In this document: positions 37,088 to 46,160 of the stretch, in pieces | Position numbering within the stretch: position 1 is the stretch's first letter | Layout of the letters: the number at the start of each line of letters is the position of its first letter | Assembly (NCBI RefSeq): GCF_000312025.1 | Contig: NZ_HE978596.1 | Coordinates: 54,384-118,383 of the forward strand | Length of the DNA stretch: 64,000 nt | Direction of reading: 5' to 3' | Source: Peptoniphilus timonensis JC401 | Lineage (GTDB): Bacteria > Bacillota > Clostridia > Tissierellales > Peptoniphilaceae | Position numbers and translations under genes: made by a program | Notes under the pieces: model-generated | Databases searched by the model: none | Told to the model about the DNA's origin: nothing | What the model saw: only the letters and a program-made list of their open reading frames with translations

Positions 37088-38123
37088 ATGAATTTTACTA
37101 AAAAAAAGTTTTTTTGACTATATTATTATTGTTACTTGCCCTTCCTCTTATTTCTAATAGGTTTTTTAAGACAAATTATGAGGATTTAGATTCTGATACT
37201 AAAGAATTGCTTAAAGAGTATGAAAAGTTTTACGACAAAAAAGTTGAACTTTGGAAAAATTACAAGCTAGATGAAAAACCATTGCCATGATAAATAAAAA
37301 TTTTCTTGGAGATTTTAACTTGATAAATCCCAGTGAAGAAATAAAAAGTTTATCTGCAAAAGAAATTAAAATGCCACAAAATTTTAAGATAAAGGTTTAT
37401 AGGCTTTCAAAAAATTATCCCAAGAGATTTAATTTTATAATGGGAAATTTTAACACTAAGGATAAAAATTATTCAATTTTGGGTCAAAAAAATATTTTTT
37501 ATTTAAAGACAAATGAAGATTCTCTCGCAGAAAAATACAGCTCTAAGAGATTTCTTCCTCTTTTAGCTCACGAAGCTTTCCACTATTATGTCCAAGATGA
37601 CTGGGATGATTTAACATTTCGAGGTCTTTCTTATTCAGAGGATGAGCTGACTTTATTGGACAAGGAATATAGATTGTTAGATCAAATTAAAGATGAAGTT
37701 GAAAAAGAAAATTCAGATAAGATTTTGCTAGATTCCTATTTAAAAGATCATTTGGAAATTATAAAAGAACGCAAAAAATTTACTGACAGCGATAAATTAA
37801 AAGCCGAGCTAGTAGAAGAAACGATTGAGGGAACGGCACAATATGTTGAAATAAAAGCTGCAAAGGCCATAGATTATGACCTTGGAATTTTATACTTTGA
37901 CAATACAAAAGATGTTAATTTCTCTGACATTCTTCCTACACTAAAAAAGGGACAAATTGATCAATCTCTTATTGGTTCACACCTCGTTTATGCCTCAGGT
38001 GCTCTTCTTTGTTTTGCAATGGATAAAATGGATTTTCCAAATTGGCAAGAAGTTTTAACTGAAAAAAATAAAAAAGAAAGTTATACCCTACACGATTTAA
38101 TATCTGATTATTATAAAAAATAA
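37088..38123 (+). pseudogene. Membrane-anchored protein with HExxH motif; frame broken twice
   Basis: From the ATG at 37088 (MNFTKKKFF) the frame breaks in the T7 run near 37115, continuing LTILLLLLALPLISNRFF as the anchor. It then runs through LLKEYEKFYDKKVELWKNY, and breaks again near 37283 into the 278-residue frame (INKNFLGDFNLINPSEE). That part has LLAHEAFHYYVQDDW, an HExxH zinc motif, and later ELVEETIEGTAQYVEIKAA, where glutamates could be the third ligand. A surface metallopeptidase is plausible, but the family is not one I can name. Confidence 0.6.
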
Positions 38124-38239
38124 TTTTATATATCCTTGGCAAGTCTAATTTTAAAATGCTGAGGATATTTTTATGATTTTTATAAAAATATCATGTATGA
38201 TAAAATTATAGATAGAAATTTTATTTAGGAGAAATGATA

Positions 38240-39440
38240 ATGTTAAATAGATTTTTAAAATATATTTCCTTTGAAACCACAAGTGATGAAAGTTCAGAAA
38301 CTTGTCCTTCAACTAAAAGACAACTAAAACTTGGAAATTATTTAGTGGAGGAGTTAAAATCCCTTGGCATCGAAGCAGAAATTGATGAAAATGGTTACGT
38401 CTATGGAAAAATCCCTGGCAGAGTAAAAGCTAAAAAAACTATTGGCTTCATCGCTCACATGGACACTGCCCCTGACATGACTGGGAAAGATGTAAAAGCA
38501 AGAATTATAGAAAATTATGATGGAAAAGATATTAAGTTAAATGATAAATTTACATCTTCTCTTGCTGATTTTCCTTTTTTTAAAGGATTTAAAAGGAGAA
38601 ACTATTATTACCACTGACGGAACTACACTCTTAGGTGCAGACGACAAGGCTGGGATTGCTATTATAGTTTCTGCAGTGGAAGAGCTTATTAATGATAAAG
38701 AGGAAAAGTTTGGCGACATAAGAATTGCCTTTACTCCAGATGAAGAAATTGGAAGAGGTGCAGATCTTTTTGATGTAAAAAAATTTGATGCAGATTTTGC
38801 TTTTACTGTAGACGGTGGACCTATTGGCGAGCTTGAATATGAAACTTTTAATGCAGCGTCAGCAAAAATCGAAATCCAAGGCAAAAATGTTCATCCAGGT
38901 TCTGCAAAAGATACTATGATTAATTCTCAACTTATTGCCATGGAATTTAATTCTATGCTTCCAGTAAATGAAAGACCAGAACACACAGAAGGATATGAAG
39001 GTTTTTCCCTTCTTACAAATATTTGTGGCAGTGTTGAATCAACAAAGATGAACTATATTATTAGGGACCACTCAAAGGAAAAGTTTTTAAAGAGAAAAGA
39101 ATTATTCGAAGAAATCGCAAATTTTTTAAATAAAAAATACGACAACAGAATTAAAATTGAAATAAAAGACCAATATTACAATATGAGAGAAAAACTAGAA
39201 GATCACATAGAAATAATTGATCTTGCCAAGGCCGCCTTTGAAAAATCAGATGTAACTCCAAAAATTGGACCAATAAGAGGTGGAACAGACGGATCCAAAC
39301 TTTCTTTTATGGGACTTCCTTGCCCAAATCTTTTCACAGGTGGCTACAATTATCACGGAAGATACGAGCTTGTGAGCCTGGATCAAATGGAAAAATCTAA
39401 AGAAGTTGTGAAAAATATTATAAAAATTTTAGCTGAATAA
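38240..39440 (+). pseudogene. pepT: Peptidase T, frame broken once
   Basis: The N-terminal frame (start at the second ATG, 38240, since the first is only two bases after GGAG) has SVxE-like RFLKYISFETTSDESS and HMDTAPD. The second has TDGTTLLGADDKAG, TPDEEIGRGADLF, NVHPGSAK and GGTDGSKLSFMGLPCPN, the full M20B zinc site. One T too many in the T7 run near 38578 splits them. Joined length is about 400 residues, normal for PepT, a cytosolic aminotripeptidase. Confidence 0.88.
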
Positions 39441-39450
39441 GTTATTTTAA

Positions 39451-39479
39451 AATCATCACTTTTGTGGTGATTTTTTTTC
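39451..39479 (+). terminator. Terminator after pepT
   Basis: AATCATCAC pairs with GTGGTGATT over four T and is followed by eight T. Confidence 0.9.
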
Positions 39480-39533
39480 ATATTTTTATAGGCTAGAAAA
39501 ACTTTACAAATTACAATTTTTTATAAAATTCCA

Positions 39534-39577
39534 CAAAAAAATAGTGCAAGAAATTTTTCTATCTCTCACACTATTTT
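39534..39577 (-). terminator. Likely terminator after the LCP gene
   Basis: On the minus strand AAATAGTG and CACTATTT pair with a 22-base loop and run into TTTTTTT. The long loop makes it less certain. Confidence 0.5.
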
Positions 39578-39584
39578 GCCACTA

Positions 39585-40694
39585 TCAAAAATTATTATTT
39601 GAATTCTCGTCTGAAGAATTTTCTTCTGAAATTGCTTCTTCTTTTAGCTTATCTCTTAACTTCTTATCTCTCATCTTTTGTTCTGCGATATTTCTTTCTT
39701 CTTCAGTCATGTTTTTTAATTCTTCTTCTGTATATTCTTTTACATATTCTTCATCAGAATTATTTTGTCTTAGTCTTTCTAATTCTTTAGCCTCGTATCT
39801 TGCGCTTTCCTTGTCAACATAATAAAGAGGAGAACCCTTTTTCATGTGTCCGTCTACAGTTTTTATATTAATATTTTCCTTATCGAGAGTTACACCGTAA
39901 TAGGCAAGATAAGAAAGCTGACCGTAATTCATATCTGTTTCAATATGTTTATTTGCAATAGAAACTAATCTTGGAAGTTTTAAAAGCATCTTAGGCGATT
40001 TCATCTTGTCAAAAATCTTCATAATAAAATCTTGTTGAGCCTTTATCCTATCAAGATCCTGGTTTTTATAATTTTTTCTCATTCTAAGATATTTTACTGA
40101 ATCTTTTCCATCTAAGAGGTGGAGACCCTCTTCAAAGTTGATTTCAAGTGGTGGTACAGTTGATGGATCAGTGTATTTGTACTCTGGTGTGTAAACTTCA
40201 ACACCACCAATTGCATCAACAAGTTCTTCTACAGCTTCGTAATTAACTGTGACATAGTGATCAATTTTAACGTCCATAAAATCTTCGACACTTGAAACTT
40301 GAAGATCAATTCCTCCACGAGAATAAGCAGCATTCATCCTATAATTGTCATATCCCTTTAGCTTGTAATATGTATCTCTTGGGATTGATAAAAGTCTAAC
40401 CCTATCAAATTTTGGATCTATGGACAAAAGCATAATTGTATCTGCTCTTTTCGAATTTTTATCAACTTCATAAGTCACATCACTGGAATCAATTCCTATA
40501 AGAAGAATGTTTACAATGTCTTCATCTTCATCAAATATAGAAATTTTTTCTGGCTCTTCTATTGCCTCTTTATTTTCAATTTTATTATCGTTAGCTAATT
40601 TTTTTCCTCTTGGCATAAATATAAATGTAAGTCCCAAGGCTCCAAGGAGGAGTACAACAGTAAGGAATACAAATATTCTGTAAATATATTTCAT
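39585..40694 (-). CDS. LytR-CpsA-Psr (LCP) family cell wall polymer ligase
   Basis: 369 residues. An N-terminal membrane anchor (FVFLTVVLLLGALGLTFIF) is followed by the LCP domain: NILLIGIDSSD, ADTIMLLSIDP, LLSIPRDTYYKLKGYDNYRMNAAYSRGG and KYLRMRKNYKNQDLDRIKAQQDF (key Arg/Asp in SIPRDT and DLDRIKAQQ). The tail is charged and low-complexity (NMTEEERNIAEQKMRDK, SSDENSNNNF). These enzymes attach teichoic acids or capsule to peptidoglycan outside the membrane. Single gene. Confidence 0.92.
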   Translation of the reverse strand: MKYIYRIFVFLTVVLLLGALGLTFIFMPRGKKLANDNKIENKEAIEEPEKISIFDEDEDIVNILLIGIDSSDVTYEVDKNSKRADTIMLLSIDPKFDRVRLLSIPRDTYYKLKGYDNYRMNAAYSRGGIDLQVSSVEDFMDVKIDHYVTVNYEAVEELVDAIGGVEVYTPEYKYTDPSTVPPLEINFEEGLHLLDGKDSVKYLRMRKNYKNQDLDRIKAQQDFIMKIFDKMKSPKMLLKLPRLVSIANKHIETDMNYGQLSYLAYYGVTLDKENINIKTVDGHMKKGSPLYYVDKESARYEAKELERLRQNNSDEEYVKEYTEEELKNMTEEERNIAEQKMRDKKLRDKLKEEAISEENSSDENSNNNF

Positions 40695-40791
40695 ATTAAC
40701 CTCCTAAAATAAGTCTATATAAAATAAGACAATATTTCAATACTTTTATTTATATGATAGTTTAATTTATCTTTTGGGGTAATATATAAGT

Positions 40792-41493
40792 ATGAAAATA
40801 TTATTAGACGCAGATGGTTCACCCATAAGAAAGATATGTGAAGATCTCTCAAAAAAATACGCTGCAAGGCTAATAATGGTAAGAAATTATAGCCAAGAAT
40901 TTACTCCATCCTATGGAGAAGTTGTAGATGTAGATATATCAAAGGAAGCAGCTGATATTTATATTGCAAATCATGCAAAAAAAGATGACCTTGTGATAAC
41001 AAATGACAGGGGACTTTCCTCTCTTGGCCTTTCAAAGGGAGCAAGAGTAATGGATTTTCAAGGAGAGTTCCTTGATGATGACAATATAATGCAGTATCTT
41101 TCTGTTAGACACTTCAATAAGAAAATGAGAGATAGGGAAATTTATTTTAATATTTCTAAGAGAGAAAAAAGTGCCGATGAAAATTTTTATAAGGCACTAG
41201 ATAAATATTTGGAGGGAATAAATATGCTTACACTTTTTATTTCAAACCTTTGCCCAGATTGTCCACCAGCAATAGAAGAAATAAAAAAGAGAAAGATAAA
41301 ATGTGAAATAGTTGATATCACATCATCAATGGCAAGTCTTAAAAAATTTTTAAAAGAAAGGGATTTTTCAGATGCCTTTGACGAAATCGTGGAAGAAGGT
41401 AGTGTTGGAGTACCTTGCCTTATGCGTGACGATGAATTTTTCTTCTTTGATGGAGATTTAGATGAATTCTTAGGAGGAAAAGATGGAATTTAA
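40792..41493 (+). CDS. YaiI/YqxD (DUF188) domain fused to a glutaredoxin-like domain
   Basis: 233 residues. Residues 1-144 are a DUF188 (YaiI/YqxD) domain: MKILLDADGSPIRKICEDL, ITNDRGLSSLGLSKGA, VMDFQGE. Residues 145-233 form a thioredoxin-fold segment with CPDC (ISNLCPDCPPAIEEIKKR) and VGVPCLMRDD. DUF188 is a putative nuclease-like domain of unknown role. At the junction lies GGAGG followed 8 bases later by an in-frame ATG at 41224, so the second domain could also be made alone. The fusion may be real or due to a lost stop. The end overlaps the nitroreductase start by 11 bases. Confidence 0.75.
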   Translation: MKILLDADGSPIRKICEDLSKKYAARLIMVRNYSQEFTPSYGEVVDVDISKEAADIYIANHAKKDDLVITNDRGLSSLGLSKGARVMDFQGEFLDDDNIMQYLSVRHFNKKMRDREIYFNISKREKSADENFYKALDKYLEGINMLTLFISNLCPDCPPAIEEIKKRKIKCEIVDITSSMASLKKFLKERDFSDAFDEIVEEGSVGVPCLMRDDEFFFFDGDLDEFLGGKDGI

Positions 41494-42028
41494 TCAATTT
41501 TTAGATTTGGCAAAAATAAGAGAGTCCTGTAGAGAATATGATCCAGAAAGAGAAGTTGAAATAGAAAAATTAGAAGCTTGTCTTGAAAGTATGAAACTTT
41601 CTCCTTCTGCATGCAATGCCCAACCTTATTTCTATTATGTAGTTCAAGGCGAAGATGCGAAAAATATTTCTAAGTATTTTCAAGTTGGAACAATGAATTC
41701 CTTTGTAAAAGACGTAAATGCCTTTGCAATTGTGACAGAAGAAAATTACAACTTGTCTGCCAAAATAGGTTCAAGTATAAAAAATCAAGATTATAAATCA
41801 ATTGATATTGGAATATCAGCAGCTTATTTTACTGCCGAGGCCACAAGTCTTGGACTTTCAACTTGCATAATAGGTTGGTTTGACGAAGAAAAATTGCAAA
41901 AATTTTTAAAGACAAAATCAAGAATTAGACTTGTAATAGCAATTGGCTACGCAAAAGATGACAAACTTCGTGAGAAAAAAAGAAAGACTTCTGATGCAAT
42001 TTATAAAATAGTATCAGAAGATAAATAA
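41483..42028 (+). CDS. Nitroreductase family protein
   Basis: 181 residues. N-terminal IRESCREYDPEREVEIEKL and SPSACNAQPYFYYV match the FMN-binding region; the later GISAAYFTAEATSLGLSTCIIGWFD is also typical (key part FTAEATSLGLSTCIIG). FMN-dependent reductase of nitro compounds, quinones or similar. It starts within the end of the preceding gene (AGGAGG before ATG), so the two are coupled. Confidence 0.88.
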   Translation: MEFNQFLDLAKIRESCREYDPEREVEIEKLEACLESMKLSPSACNAQPYFYYVVQGEDAKNISKYFQVGTMNSFVKDVNAFAIVTEENYNLSAKIGSSIKNQDYKSIDIGISAAYFTAEATSLGLSTCIIGWFDEEKLQKFLKTKSRIRLVIAIGYAKDDKLREKKRKTSDAIYKIVSEDK

Positions 42029-42040
42029 ATTTGAATTTAT

Positions 42041-42073
42041 AACTAGGCTTATTAAATAAGCCTAGTTTTTTTG
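42041..42073 (+). terminator. Strong terminator between the nitroreductase and response regulator genes
   Basis: AACTAGGCTTATT pairs perfectly with AATAAGCCTAGTT and runs into seven T. It could also block read-through from the minus strand. Confidence 0.92.
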
Positions 42074-42082
42074 TAAATTTTA

Positions 42083-42670
42083 TTACATAAGGGGTCTGAT
42101 ATATCCCATCTCAAGTGCAATATTATAAGCTTCAATAGCATTCTTAGCACCAAGTTTTCCATAAATATTTGCAAGGTGGTTGTAGAGGGTCCTCTCGCTG
42201 ATGTAGAGCTTTTCTGCAATTTCTTTTTTTGTCTGACCACTTAAAACTTCTATTAAAATCTCTTCTTCTCTCTTTGTAAGAGGCTCAATTATTTTCTTAT
42301 TTTCATCAAAAGAAATTTTTTCATCCTTGTAGACCCTCTCAAGTCTTTCTATTACCCCATCAACATCAAGTGACTTGTTAATAAAATCCCTGGCTCCCTT
42401 TTCAAGAGCAAGCCTCTTGTAATTTATCATGTCGTAGGATGTCAAAATCACAATCTTTTTATCTTTATCATAAATATTATCTAAGATGTCAAATCCCGTC
42501 TCCTCTTGCTTGAGATTTATATCCAAAATTATTATGTCGTAGTCTCCCTTCACTTCTTCATAAAAGATTTTTATGTCGCTGGTGTAGGTGCAAGAAATAC
42601 CCCTCTCTTCCAATAGGAGCTTCAGACTCTCTCCAAAAATTTTGTGGTCATCTAATAAAAGAATTTTCAT
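42083..42670 (-). CDS. Response regulator, NarL/LuxR type
   Basis: 195 residues. The receiver has acidic residues LLLDDHK (8-9) and the phosphoacceptor in IIILDINLKQ near residue 50, with ILTSYD and the lysine in FINKSLD. The LuxR-type helix-turn-helix is LTKREEEILIEVLSGQTKKEIA then SERTLYNHLANIYGKLGA (key parts LTKREEEIL, SERTLYNHLANIYGKL). It likely controls the ABC transporter genes upstream in the same operon. It overlaps the kinase gene by 23 bases. Confidence 0.9.
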   Translation of the reverse strand: MKILLLDDHKIFGESLKLLLEERGISCTYTSDIKIFYEEVKGDYDIIILDINLKQEETGFDILDNIYDKDKKIVILTSYDMINYKRLALEKGARDFINKSLDVDGVIERLERVYKDEKISFDENKKIIEPLTKREEEILIEVLSGQTKKEIAEKLYISERTLYNHLANIYGKLGAKNAIEAYNIALEMGYIRPLM

Positions 42671-43811
42671 CTCTGTACCTTCTTATTTTTATTCTAGTGT
42701 AAAGACTTCCCTTCCTGTCTTCATAGGAAATTTCTCCTTCCTTAGAAGTCACAAGGACCTTCAAAAGGAGGACACCCCTCTTTGAGTCCTCAATATTCTT
42801 GAAGTCTTCCTCTCTCATGCCATCACTTTCTACTTCCATAACAATAAAGTCCTCATCTTCATAAAGCCTATAAAAAATATAGGAAGCCTCTGAATGCTTG
42901 TAAATGTTGTTGGCAAGCTCCTTAGTAATAGTTGATATAAGTCTTATTTCTTCCTTGCTTGCATTTCCTCTTAGGGTCTCAGAAATTTTCTGGTCTATCT
43001 TAGTTTTCTTTTCTGGATAGAGACTGGAAAGATTTTCAAAAACTCCCTGAATATTTTCTTCTATGCCAAAGTCTTCAAAGAGACTAGTTTGATAAAACTT
43101 CATAATTTCTCTAAGCTTTCCATTTAAGTTTGTGAGAATATCCCTTGACAGATCCAACCTGGGCTCTGCCAAGCTTAAATAGTTTTTAGCAGCAAAAATA
43201 TCTTGGAGGACTTCATCATGGATAAGTCTTGCAAAATTTTCACGTTCTTCGCCAAGATATTCGGACATATAAAAAAGTTTAAAGACTTCTTCATAGACGT
43301 CTTCCCTGTCCTTTAAAAAAAGATAGAATAAAAGACAGTAGGCAAAAAATATTATTTGATAAAAAATATGGATTACTGGCCCATCAAGGTCAAGTAGATA
43401 AATAATTATAGTGGATAGGATAACTAGGGTAAATGTGGCAATCTGGGTCATCTTCTTAGAAACTGGAAGGACACTAATATGTCTAGCCCTATCAGGTTTT
43501 AGGTTTTTCTTAATATAAAATAGACTTGTTGGAAGTCCTAGACCTATAAAAATTATTGGACTTAAATTTTTATTGAGAGCCAGGGCAAAAAATAAAAATG
43601 AAATGAGAATAAGAAATCCATGACTTTTCTCATCTTCTTCTTTACTTATCTCTGTTTGAATAAAGCCGTAAATAGTCCCTATAATTAAAAAACTCATTAG
43701 GTTCATAAGGGCTTGGTTTTCTATTAGGTCCCCTACTTTATAAAGCCAGGCCCAATAAAATATTAGGGCAAGTTGGCAAATTATGATTTTTAAAATTCTC
43801 TTTCCCATCAA
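42648..43811 (-). CDS. Sensor histidine kinase (HisKA_3/DesK-like)
   Basis: 387 residues. About five to six N-terminal membrane segments (residues 5-165) are followed by the dimerisation helix FARLIHDEVLQDIFAAKNYL with the phospho-histidine. The ATPase part is ELANNIYKHSEASYIFYRL (N-box) and a weak G region (DSKRGVLLLKVLV). Short loops suggest that it senses something in the membrane or via the ABC proteins. Overlaps both neighbours (4 and 23 bases), within the five-gene cassette. Confidence 0.88.
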   Translation of the reverse strand: MMGKRILKIIICQLALIFYWAWLYKVGDLIENQALMNLMSFLIIGTIYGFIQTEISKEEDEKSHGFLILISFLFFALALNKNLSPIIFIGLGLPTSLFYIKKNLKPDRARHISVLPVSKKMTQIATFTLVILSTIIIYLLDLDGPVIHIFYQIIFFAYCLLFYLFLKDREDVYEEVFKLFYMSEYLGEERENFARLIHDEVLQDIFAAKNYLSLAEPRLDLSRDILTNLNGKLREIMKFYQTSLFEDFGIEENIQGVFENLSSLYPEKKTKIDQKISETLRGNASKEEIRLISTITKELANNIYKHSEASYIFYRLYEDEDFIVMEVESDGMREEDFKNIEDSKRGVLLLKVLVTSKEGEISYEDRKGSLYTRIKIRRYRDENSFIR

Positions 43812-44440
43812 AAGTAGGTCACTCCAATCCTCTCCTTATTAGTTCTAAGGACCATAAAAATATTTATAGAAGTTAAAATTAAAAACTTGCTTATCAAGTA
43901 CAATTCTATCACAGAAGTGAAAATATAAATATTAGTTGAGACCACTAAGATAAGAGCTCCCAAGAGAATTATTTTGTTTTGGATTCCAGCCATCTTGTTC
44001 ATGTTTTCTGTGTTTAAAATTTTTAGAATTAAAAAATTTGTGTAAAGGCCTGCCGTAAGTAAGAAGTTAAAAATCTCTAAGACTCCAATTTTTGTCTTAA
44101 AGACAAAGAATATAAGGGCAGGCAAGAGGGTAAGAAGGCTAGCTAGGTATATGGATCCAAAATATTTTATGACTAAGAATTTTATTCCAACCCCATTGGC
44201 AAGGAAAAACTCGATTTTCTTCCTTACCTTGTCATCTTGAATGGTAACCTTAGAAAATTCTAGGGCAAAGATTGTAAAGAGGATGGCAAGACCCTCTGTC
44301 CCCATAAGCCTTGCTAGGCTTGTGTATTTTTCAATGGAAAAACTTGATAGGTAAGTAAAGACCAGACCAAAAAATCCCATCAAGATGGCGTTCTTGTCCA
44401 AGTTTTTCTTTAGGTCGAGAACAATTGATTTTAAGACCAC
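43808..44440 (-). CDS. ABC transporter membrane subunit, unrecognised family (second permease)
   Basis: 210 residues with about six membrane segments. No named permease family recognised. The segment KIEFFLANGVGIKFLVIKYF near residue 75-95 matches RMEFLLGAGLDVREIIKAYS in the neighbouring permease, so the two are paralogues. Such short permeases with a KxEFLLxxG motif after the first helices are probably ABC-2-like. It overlaps the kinase by 4 bases and the other permease by 10. Confidence 0.65.
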   Translation of the reverse strand: MVLKSIVLDLKKNLDKNAILMGFFGLVFTYLSSFSIEKYTSLARLMGTEGLAILFTIFALEFSKVTIQDDKVRKKIEFFLANGVGIKFLVIKYFGSIYLASLLTLLPALIFFVFKTKIGVLEIFNFLLTAGLYTNFLILKILNTENMNKMAGIQNKIILLGALILVVSTNIYIFTSVIELYLISKFLILTSINIFMVLRTNKERIGVTYF

Positions 44441-45132
44441 TCTACTTTCACCTCCATGACTTTTTCATTGTCCATCTTTCTGACTTGATAAAATGAATAA
44501 ATCCCCAAGCCAAGTCCAAGAATTAGATTAAAAATAATTAAAAGTACATATAAGTCCAAGTTTATAGATCCTAGAAAAGCTAAAATTCTTCCAGAAAAAT
44601 TCCCCAAAAGATAAATTCCAAGACTTGTGCTAAAGAAAACCATATTTTTGAAAAACTTAAAATTCTTCCTATACATTGCCATGACGTTAAGGGTCAAGAT
44701 CAAAAAATAATGAAGGGCGATGCAAGAAAGATAGAGGGCTATAAAGGACTTGCCCAAGTCACAAATAAGATAAGTTCCAAAAAAAATTATAAAGGAAGGA
44801 AGAGATGAAATCCTCCAATTTTCTATTGAGTAGGCCTTGATGATTTCTCTCACGTCAAGTCCTGCCCCTAATAAAAACTCCATCCTTCCACTTAGCTTGT
44901 CCTTTAGACTTAAGTTTACAAGAATGGTGTTGGACCCAATTATGCCAAAACCAAGTATAAGGGCATAGGACATGAGGATAATAAAATCTTCTCCCCTTTC
45001 CCTTAAGAGAAACTTGTAAATACCGAGGAGGTAGGCGAAGGCAATTACAAGAAATAAAACTGTGTTAACTATCACTTCCCTGTCCCTAAAGATCAGGTAT
45101 CTTGCCGCCCTATTTAAATCTTTATCTTTCAT
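44431..45132 (-). CDS. ABC transporter membrane subunit, unrecognised family (first permease)
   Basis: 233 residues with about six membrane segments and a short basic N-terminus. It shares with the next gene the motif RMEFLLGAGLDVREI and the following SSLPSFIIFF (compare SLLTLLPALIFF). Together with the ATPase it would form a 2+2 or 1+1+2 exporter. It overlaps the ATPase gene by 4 bases. Confidence 0.65.
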   Translation of the reverse strand: MKDKDLNRAARYLIFRDREVIVNTVLFLVIAFAYLLGIYKFLLRERGEDFIILMSYALILGFGIIGSNTILVNLSLKDKLSGRMEFLLGAGLDVREIIKAYSIENWRISSLPSFIIFFGTYLICDLGKSFIALYLSCIALHYFLILTLNVMAMYRKNFKFFKNMVFFSTSLGIYLLGNFSGRILAFLGSINLDLYVLLIIFNLILGLGLGIYSFYQVRKMDNEKVMEVKVEWS

Positions 45133-45788
45133 TTTGACCCCTCCTCTATAAATAAGTCCTCAAGATTTTCTCCAAGCTGAGAAACTTCCTTGGTGAATAA
45201 AATTTTTCCATCCTTAATCATAGTCACCATATCAGCAACTTTTTCAATCTCTGACAAGTCGTGAGATGTTATGACAATAGTCTTGCCTTGGTCTTTTAAA
45301 ATTTTTATAATTTTTCTAATTTCAACTCTAGACAGAGGATCTACTCCCGAAGTAACTTCGTCTAAGAAGATGATGTCTCTATCCATTAGGACAATGATGA
45401 GAAGGGATAGCTTCCTCTTCATGCCCTTGGAGTAAGTTGACACCTTCCTGTCTAGGTCATCAGTGATTCCCAAAATATGGGCATAAGTCTTGTAGTCCTC
45501 CTTACTAAAATTAAAGTATAGGGAATAAATATTTATATTTTCCATCCCAGTCTTGTCTTCATAGAGATAGTCATTTTCAAGTAACATGGCATAGGATCCC
45601 TTGACTTCGACACGACCCTTGCATTTGTAAATTCTTGTCAAAATCCTCAAGAGACTTGTCTTGCCAGACCCATTGGGACCCACAAGGGCGTGGACTGTTT
45701 TTTCCCTTATAGACAAAGAAAAATCACAAAAGACTTCCTTGTCCTTAAAGGACTTTTCAATATTTTCAACAAGTATTATGTCTTTCAT
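45129..45788 (-). CDS. ABC transporter ATP-binding protein
   Basis: 219 residues. Walker A GPNGSGKTS near residue 38, signature STYSKGMKRKLSL near residue 118 (a YSKGM variant), Walker B IIFLDEVTSGVD near 138, and the H-loop ITSHDLSE. It is similar to exporters of the bacitracin/lantibiotic-immunity type. First large gene of the cassette ATPase-permease-permease-kinase-regulator, all overlapping. Confidence 0.92.
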   Translation of the reverse strand: MKDIILVENIEKSFKDKEVFCDFSLSIREKTVHALVGPNGSGKTSLLRILTRIYKCKGRVEVKGSYAMLLENDYLYEDKTGMENINIYSLYFNFSKEDYKTYAHILGITDDLDRKVSTYSKGMKRKLSLLIIVLMDRDIIFLDEVTSGVDPLSRVEIRKIIKILKDQGKTIVITSHDLSEIEKVADMVTMIKDGKILFTKEVSQLGENLEDLFIEEGSK

Positions 45789-45854
45789 ATTGCCTCCTTA
45801 TCTTGCAAGTCTCCTGTGATTTTATTTTTCTTATTTAAGAATTATTTTTTATTT

Positions 45855-46004
45855 TTAAAAATTCAAAAACTTTAAGATGCAGCCCAAAAATATTAGGATG
45901 ATACCCAAGTATTTATTCTTTTCCTTATCCTTCTCCAGAATAAAACTTGCAAAAATATAAATTCCGATAAATAAAATAATATTTGAAAGTGTAAGGTATT
46001 TCAT
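45855..46004 (-). CDS. 49-residue membrane peptide upstream of the ABC cassette
   Basis: ATG at 46004 with GGAG seven bases upstream, ending at TAA 45855. Two hydrophobic segments (LTLSNIILFIGIYIFASFIL and GIILIFLGCILKFLNF) are separated by a charged hairpin EKDKEKNKY. No family recognised. It lies 66 bases before the ABC ATPase on the same strand, with no terminator between, so it is probably cotranscribed. It is the only gene in the 372-base gap between the ATPase and fRMsr genes. Confidence 0.6.
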   Translation of the reverse strand: MKYLTLSNIILFIGIYIFASFILEKDKEKNKYLGIILIFLGCILKFLNF

Positions 46005-46132
46005 TTCTTAACTCCATTCTAATTTAATAAAATCATAATTTTATGAGTAATAACTGCAAATTTTTTTGAATTTACTTTCTTATGTTTTTACTTCTACTTA
46101 ATAAATAAGATTTTATAATCTTTTAAGACAAA

Positions 46133-46156
46133 ATAAAAGAGGAGGCTAAGCTCCTC
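46133..46156 (-). terminator. Terminator after the GAF-domain gene
   Basis: On the minus strand GAGGAG and CTCCTC pair with a six-base loop and lead to a T-rich tail. Confidence 0.75.
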
Positions 46157-46160
46157 AAAT

